Assembly: GCA_949752795.1 (NCBI GenBank)
Contig: OX457068.1
Location: forward strand, 57,787,582-57,851,581
Direction of reading: 5' to 3'
DNA length: 64,000 nucleotides
DNA from: Hyperoodon ampullatus
Taxonomy: Eukaryota; Chordata; Mammalia; Artiodactyla; Ziphiidae
Shown here: piece after piece, positions 58,060-64,000 of the stretch
Position numbering within the stretch: the first letter of the stretch is position 1
How the letters are laid out: each line of letters starts with the position of its first letter
Made by a program: the position numbers and the translations under genes
Notes under the pieces: generated by a model
Seen by the model: only the letters and a program-made list of their open reading frames with translations
Database searches by the model: none
What the model was told of the DNA's origin: nothing

Positions 58060-58465
58060 ACCCTTCTCTGCTTTGTATCATAGGATCTGAATCACAGTTT
58101 TTGCCAACCAGTTTCTGGTTAAGTTCAGCCAGTGGTGGGAAATTGGAGAGTAGTAAAATGGGAGAGGCCTTGAGCATGCTTTCTCACTCTCCATGCCAAG
58201 CATCTTAAGCAATGCTGCCTCCTTCTTTTTGGTTGACTCTCTCAAAGTTTCAATTCCTTCCAGGCAGTTTTGGCCCTTGGGCTCTATTAATACCACCATT
58301 CTTTTTGGTCGCTCCAGTCCTGGAGTAATAGCATGTTCCATTATTACTAAAGACAGTAGTTAATATCTGGCTTTAGGGTTTTTTCAAGATCTTTTTAACT
58401 AGTTGCCCAAAATAAATTTCTACATTTGAACAACCTTGTGGTGGCTCTGTTTTCCTAATTAGACT
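58060..58465 (+). repeat. Old LTR-like repeat, family uncertain
   Basis: The end 'caaaataaatttctacattt' followed by 'gtggtggctctgttttccta' and 'attagactccaatata' has an AATAAA signal and the terminal layout of an MLT1-like or related LTR in sense. The body is too diverged to name. Confidence 0.35.
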
Positions 58466-58469
58466 CCAA

Positions 58470-58969
58470 TATACTTATAGATATACCTCTCACATAACCT
58501 TCCTTAATTCATGTAGCTGAATGTTCTTTAATACCATCAAATATATTCTATTTCTTACCTAATTTTCCTAGACAGTGTCATGGCTGCTTCAGAAGGAATG
58601 TCACTTAATTCCTCATTGAGCACATGTATTCTGTTTTCTGTCACCCTCTTCCTGATTACTTTGAGCAAGAATCATGAAGATGAGGAAATAATAAATACAA
58701 TCAGCATTTCTTCTTGCAATTCTACATCATCACAGCACCTCCACATGCTCAAAGAAAGGAAGAATGAATGAAAAACTCCTTTAAAGGCATCTTTCTCCTA
58801 AAATGTCTGAGTAATTGAAGCAAATATGTTTCTTCCCCTTTGATTTATGTCACTGGTCTAAATCCCCTCCTGAGATGGAAATAAGCAAAAGGAACAAGAG
58901 GACCTGGAAAAGAAGGAGGATAAGAGGAGAGAGAGGACATTAACAGCAACTTCTATTAACTGAATATTG
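58470..58969. other. Unique intergenic DNA
   Basis: A 63-codon frame at 58580-58771 starts with a short hydrophobic segment but has no recognised homology or gene context. I do not call it a gene. Confidence 0.35.
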
Positions 58970-59140
58970 TTAATATATGTTTTTCCTTTAATTCTCACAA
59001 CAGTCCATGAGTTGGATATAATTTGTATCCCTGTTTTACAGACAAGATAACTAAGGGTCAGAGAAGTTAAACAACTTGACAAAAGTCACCCACTGAGCCA
59101 GTGTGTTAGGCCTGGTCTTTGAACATAGGTCTGCCCAAAC
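58970..59140 (-). repeat. MIR SINE, reverse orientation
   Basis: The text 'taattctcacaacagtccat', 'tatccctgttttacagacaa' and 'aagggtcagagaagttaaac' is the core of a reverse MIR. Confidence 0.8.
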
Positions 59141-60106
59141 TAAAAGCCCACTCAATATGCTTTGATAGGAGACAGGGAGAGGGAAAGCCTGGGGTTGCGC
59201 TAGAACACCATAATGAAGACCTCAGAGGCCATCATAAAAGCCCAGAGAATGCAAAGATAAAATTTGGAAGAGAAAGTCCTGAAGCAGAGTGGGAGAGGCT
59301 GAGAGCAAAGCCTGTCTAAGCCTGATAGTCTAGGAAGAACGTAGGGAGAGAAGGGGCACACAGGCAGCAATTGTACAGAAAACATTGTGGAGGGGAGAAA
59401 TGGCCACACATGAGATATGAGCTTAGCTCCACAATGACATCCACAAGGCCAAGGCGTCTTTTTAGCATATGCCATACCCCTGATAGTCAGGTAATTGCTT
59501 TGGTACCCTGGTGGAGAGGAGCCTTCAGTTTGCGTACCTTATTAAGATATCAACAGACACTGGAGAGTTCAGAGAAGAGCAGGGAGATGATTACAGGGGC
59601 TGGAGGGGTTGATTTATGAGGCAAGATGGAAAGACTAGTGCTGTTACTGCTTGGATAAATGATAGCTAAGGGAGGCATAATGATATCTATAAATATTTGT
59701 AAGGCGGAAGCAGTGAGAAGAAAAGGGACTCATGTGATACTGATGGAATACAATACCCTCCGTTCCCCTTTGCTGAACTGCCAGGAAAAACTTTCTGACA
59801 GCAGTGTCATCAGAACCACAGAAAAATCAGCCACAGGGGAAAGGGTGAAAGTGACAGCCCAGGATCACTTAAGACTGAACTTCAGGAAAAACTGCAAAGT
59901 GTGTTGAAGGACATCATCTGCCCAATTCAGGAACGGATTGGAGAGGCCCTTGTAGAAACTGTGGGCTCTATGGAGTCCAGGGCTCATCTTTTACCAGACA
60001 TCTCTGAACCAGTCAGGTTTATTCACTGTGTCTTTGTTCCAACTTTCCCCTTACTTTGGAACACAACTCCCATGCCCAGTTGGTATCTCCCCATTTTATG
60101 TTGAAG
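59141..60106. other. Unique intergenic DNA
   Basis: No gene or repeat is recognised. Several frames of 66-91 codons on both strands lack any motif. Confidence 0.4.
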
Positions 60107-60334
60107 TGAGCGCCTCCTGTAGGCCAGGCACTGCGCTGGCATCAGGTGTGGATACCAGACAATCATTGTCTTCAGGATGATAGTTAACTGGAAAGTCAGT
60201 CAAGTAAAAACATAAGAAAATACAGTATGATGAGTGAGATGATAGACAGCGGTCCAGGGTCCTCTAGGAATAAAGAGAGGAAACCCCTAATCCAGACTAG
60301 GGCTTGGGGTGACAGTTCCTGAAATGTGACAATG
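60107..60334 (-). repeat. L2 LINE 3' end, reverse orientation, left part
   Basis: The text 'agcgcctcctgtaggccagg' followed by 'cactgcgctggcatcaggtg' is a reverse L2 3' terminus. Diverged L2-like text may resume at about 60852-60960 ('acacaggcccgaagcaaaga'), which would mean that the LTR-like sequence in between was inserted into the L2. Confidence 0.6.
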
Positions 60335-60851
60335 TGTCATGAAAACAGCAATGGTTAAGAAATACCCCCCACCCTTTTGTGTTCTGGGAAGTGGCTTACC
60401 ACAGAGAACAGTACTTCCCTGGCTTAGATAAGATGGGCCAGTTCACTCTTTTCCAGAACTTCCCGTAAGACCTGCACATGGGTCACTTCTTTACCTGTGA
60501 CAAAGCCACTCTCAGACCTTGCCTCGTTTACCTCAACCTGCTGAAAAGCCAGACACAGACCCTCCAACTCCCATTCCTTTGTTCATGAATTAGTAACTGA
60601 AATTAGAAATTGTCCTCCCGAAATTAGCTAGATATACTTCCTGTTCAGTTGACTGGGACTTTCAAAAACAATCCCAACTGTAAAATTACCCCACCTGTAA
60701 TTTGTCCACTCTTTTCTCGAAAAGTCGAAGGAAAAGACTCTGCTGAGACACATTGATCTTCAGGTTTGCAGTGTTCTCCCTACTGCAATAGCTTGAATGA
60801 AATAAGTTTTCTTACTAGTTTCTCAGTTTATTGAAGAATGACTCTCAGTCA
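60335..60851 (+). mobile_element. Probable solo LTR of an endogenous retrovirus, sense
   Basis: The segment can be read from a TG near 60335 to a CA at 60850-60851. Its last 100 bases have the layout of a retroviral R-U5 region: 'ctccctactgcaatagcttg' followed by 'aatgaaataagttttcttac'. Diverged L2-like text lies on both sides. I could not find a clear short target duplication, and there is no adjoining gag, pol or env sequence. Family not assigned. Confidence 0.4.
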
Positions 60852-61034
60852 AGGCAAGGGGAAGAGGAAACATGCAGAAAGGAGTTCCGAGAAAAGAAAG
60901 TACATTGTACACAGGCCCGAAGCAAAGAGGCAGAAGAATATGTTAAGTGGAACTGCCATGATGACTGAAGGGCCATTTCTGGGGGTGGGGTGAGAAATGT
61001 AATGAGAAAGACATCATTTATTAAAGGACATGAC

Positions 61035-61165
61035 CCTAGCCAAGTATCTTTTCTGACTCAGATTCCTTGCTGTAAAAATGGAGGAAAAGATAATAACTAC
61101 CTCATGAAGGAGGTCACATGGGCAAGTTCTGGCACGTGGAAGATGCTTAGTAACTCAGCAGCATC
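61035..61165 (+). repeat. MIR SINE, sense orientation
   Basis: The text 'tgactcagattccttgctgt', 'aaaatggaggaaaagataat', 'aactacctcatgaaggaggt' and 'atgcttagtaactcag' follows the 3' half of a forward MIR. Confidence 0.75.
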
Positions 61166-61169
61166 CCCA

Positions 61170-63738
61170 GGACAGACCTTTGCATGTGGTGCATAGACAA
61201 GAAATATTCCTTAAATTGTTGGTAGACAAAGGTTTCCACATCACCTGCTACACTCAAGTGAATTAGCACAGCCAATTCTCTTGCCACATGGATTAGAAGC
61301 CAGCACAGACTGACCTTGATGCCCCAGAATCTGTGTTGTGAGAGTCCTACTCTGGCTTAAGACACTCCACTGTGGTTCAAGCTTCTCAGAATGCAAACAA
61401 AAGCAGACCACGTTTCCCTCCAGAGTGTAAACACACCTACATTCTCAGAGCAGGTTGACCATACTCTGTACCCTAGAACTGGGGTGGGGTCAGTCTGGTG
61501 TGAGAGCCTCATGGCTTACACAGGACACTGCCTGTGCATGGTCAACTTGACTGTGTGCAGAGCCAGCCCCAACCCCCTGCACAGCCACTTGTGGCAGCTG
61601 CAGTTAGTATGGATGATTGGTTAGGAGGGATAAAAACAGTTTTCCCAAACCAACTGTATTCAATGCAACATATTTTTCGTATGTTTAATGGAACAGAAAT
61701 TTTTATTTTAACCGACTATTATGGGCATTACTAGTATTCTGCAAAGGGAGCAGAAACCTGGTGGGGAGAGATAGCAGGTAGAGGAATTATATTATTTTTA
61801 TCATAAGATTAGGGCACTCTATGTTCTTCTCCCCCAAGGCTCCTTTCTCTCCTCCCAGCCTAGAAAAACAAGAGATTATAGATGGAGGCTCCCGCTGTAC
61901 AAAGCCCCAGCTCCATTAACCCTTCCTCCACTGCAATCCAGGCACCAGAGATCCTATTATTTAATTCTAATGTACTGTTTTTCCACTGCCTGGCTTTGGG
62001 AGATCTAGATTCTTGGCGCCACAGACTCAAGCATCAGCCAAAGCAATAAAGAGGAGACAATTCATTATCATCCCTGGAAGCTACTCAGTGACAATGAGGG
62101 AACTGTGGTTTGGGATTGTTTGTGTTTCTGTATATATTCAGAACACATGTTCTGAAGTTGTGGTTTTAGTGACAACCAGCTTTATCTATTTTAACCATCC
62201 TCTTCCTCTACTTTGCTTTTAAAAACTGGCACTGCCACAAGATCAACAAAGATGACAAACTTCAGAAGGAAAGTCTTTGAGACAAGTATGTCCTCTTCCT
62301 CAGTTCCCTCTTCCTCTTTAATTCCCACCACAGCCCTGATAACCTTCTGTTCCTCGTCTCCTCTCACATTTCCATCACTGTCTCAACTGTCATTTTTTCT
62401 CCAGATATAAAGGAAACCCTGGTTATAAATCAAGGTTCTAATCCTCACAGTAACCTTACCAAGCTGTATAAATGTGGCTAAGTCAATCAAGCAAGGCCAG
62501 AAAAACCAAGGGCAATCCCACAGAGTAGTCTCATGCTTGAAACAAAATCCAGATAAACTTTCCCTGTGGTAAGGTGGACAAGGAAGTTTGTAGGATCATG
62601 TTGGCACAGAAGATGAAGTCCAGTGTATATTCCATTCTCTCATCTATGTTCCCCATCATGGTTTGCTTTTTGTATGTGAGTTTCAGTTTCAGTCAGTGTT
62701 TGGAGCCACGAAATATACTCCCTGGCTCAGAAAGCTGCAGTAAAGCAGACTCAGTTCTTTTCAGCCTGGCTCTGATGTTGCAAACCGTACCTCTCGGAAC
62801 TCATAAGCATATCACAGATGCTGATCAGGTGAGCTTTGAAAAATTGGGTTCCGTCTGAATAATCTGTCAGCCTACAGACGACAAAAAGCTATTTCTGACT
62901 CCAGCCGGAATGAGTGATTACTTTGATAACAAATTAAAACGAGCTTGGAAATTGGAAATTACCAGAATTAAGCTATCTCCAGTGAATGACTGAGCTCCCC
63001 CCTTCAGTACATTTGCTTCTATATTAGCCATAAACATGAGCTCTTCATTAATAGAAATTGGTTCATTGCTACTGGCCACAAGGGGAATCTATCGGCTGTG
63101 TGGCACTAACTCCCAACCTGATCAAGAAGACAACTTGCTCCTAATGTGAGTGCTTTCTTAGGAACTTAAAAATTCTTTATATCCCCTTTGGCTTCTTGCA
63201 TATGAAGCCAATTACAATGTTCGGCTTTTAAATGTTCAAATATTTTCTCTGTATGGGATGTTTATGGCACCAAATAATTTCTAGATGATTACTGTTTTTA
63301 ATAACTATCTAATTACCATATTGATCAGAAACATCCTTTTGGCTTGTAGAAGGTATCAAGGGACAGAGGTAAGAAACAAAGATATTCCTGTTGCCAACCA
63401 CTTGCACAGAACTTCCGAGCTTCCTATTCAGAATGTACAGAAGTATTGCTGAACTTCCGTTACTGTGAGGCCTTTCATCCTCAGTGAGTGAGTAGAAGAT
63501 GGTCCAGCCTCCTCACTAACTGACTGCTCAGCATTCAAAATGGAATGGGTGTCCTGTGACTGTCCCGGTTCCTCAGTATCAGGACACAATTGAATAACCT
63601 TTTTGTACTTTAACTGCATATGAAGGAAAATGTTGCTGTTTGGTGACAACTGTATTCAAACGTTTTCTGTTATTGCTTTGTTTATTGATCCCTGACCTGT
63701 TTGTGATGGCCTTACATGGTGATGAAACAGAGAGATTA
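61170..63738. other. Unique intergenic DNA with conserved-looking blocks
   Basis: No gene is recognised; frames are all below 95 codons. The blocks 62845-63110 and 63130-63330 are repeat-free and AT-rich, with many homeodomain-type TAAT cores and balanced composition, as often seen in conserved non-coding elements. This is inference from composition. Confidence 0.4.
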
Positions 63739-63874
63739 GGAATTCCCTGGTGGTCCAGTGTTTAGGACTTGGTGCTTTCACCGTCGTGGCCTGGGGGTCA
63801 ATCTCTGGTCTAGGAACTAGGATCCCACAGCAGCATGGCCAAAAAAACCCAAACAAACAACAAAAAAACCCCAA
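63739..63874 (+). mobile_element. tRNA-derived SINE, short form (CHR-related)
   Basis: The text 'ggaattccctggtggtccag' followed by 'tgtttaggacttggtgcttt' and 'ctaggaactaggatcccaca' is a cetartiodactyl tRNA-derived SINE of the group that includes the CHR family. An A-rich tail with CAAA units follows. A diverged duplication may flank it: agagatta at 63731-63738 and agaggtta at 63875-63882. Confidence 0.85.
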
Positions 63875-64000
63875 AGAGGTTAATTTTCCAAAGCAGGTGT
63901 AACTTTATATTTGTCCTAGCCTTTCCAAACTGCCATTTCATCAAGTGACCCTTGCCATCTATTTACCTATCAGTTGTCTAAATCACAAAGGTGTGTTCTT

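Noticed and set aside
58580..58771. 63-codon frame with a hydrophobic N-terminal segment
   Set aside because: Short, single, without known homology, promoter or splice context.
1..64000. Bacterial or phage operon, or a new defence system
   Set aside because: No ribosome-binding sites, tandem gene order or long frames. The repeats are mammalian SINE, LINE, LTR and DNA elements.

Overview
The window reads as mammalian nuclear DNA, most likely from a cetacean (whale or dolphin) or a close cetartiodactyl. Three tRNA-derived SINEs of the CHR type (about 6072, 29756 and 34101) and a related shorter one (63739) are typical of cetaceans and hippos. A mariner of the type shared by ruminants and cetaceans lies at 445-1755. 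The LINE-1 copies have cetartiodactyl-type 5' UTR and 3' end sequence. I found no bacterial, plasmid or phage feature, no CRISPR array, and no protein-coding exon that I can assign to a gene. The region looks intergenic or deeply intronic. Family names come from recognition of consensus text by eye, not from a database search.

Layout. 1-7300: MIR copies, one of them split by a complete dead mariner, then a long pyrimidine-rich L2-like stretch, a CHR SINE and an antisense MLT1 LTR. 7300-19560: mostly unique sequence with microsatellites, a MER2-type Tigger element at 14758-15108, a (GA)28 tract and a perfect 37-bp palindrome at 18239. 19576-28064: two sense-strand LINE-1 insertions. The first has a 5' UTR, a broken ORF1 and a broken ORF2, but lacks the end of ORF2 and most of the 3' UTR. 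The second is 5'-truncated and keeps a 353-codon open stretch of reverse transcriptase. 28080-33500: unique sequence with one CHR SINE, an L2 fragment, an MLT1 LTR and a MIR. 33530-38345: the remains of older L1 elements, interrupted by a SINE and by other L1 3' ends. 38350-52770: unique DNA with L2, MIR, MLT1, three hAT-type MER elements, old L1 on both strands and a younger truncated L1 at 51931-52769. 52780-64000: unique DNA with L2 and MIR pieces, uncertain LTR-like repeats and a tRNA-derived SINE.

The sequence shows mainly insertion history: which element sits inside which, with target-site duplications that can be read directly for the mariner, three SINEs and several L1s. The unexplained items most worth a second look are the 18239 palindrome, a 63-bp exon-like segment at 12801, and several AT-rich unique blocks that resemble conserved non-coding elements. 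I found no evidence for a previously undescribed biological system.
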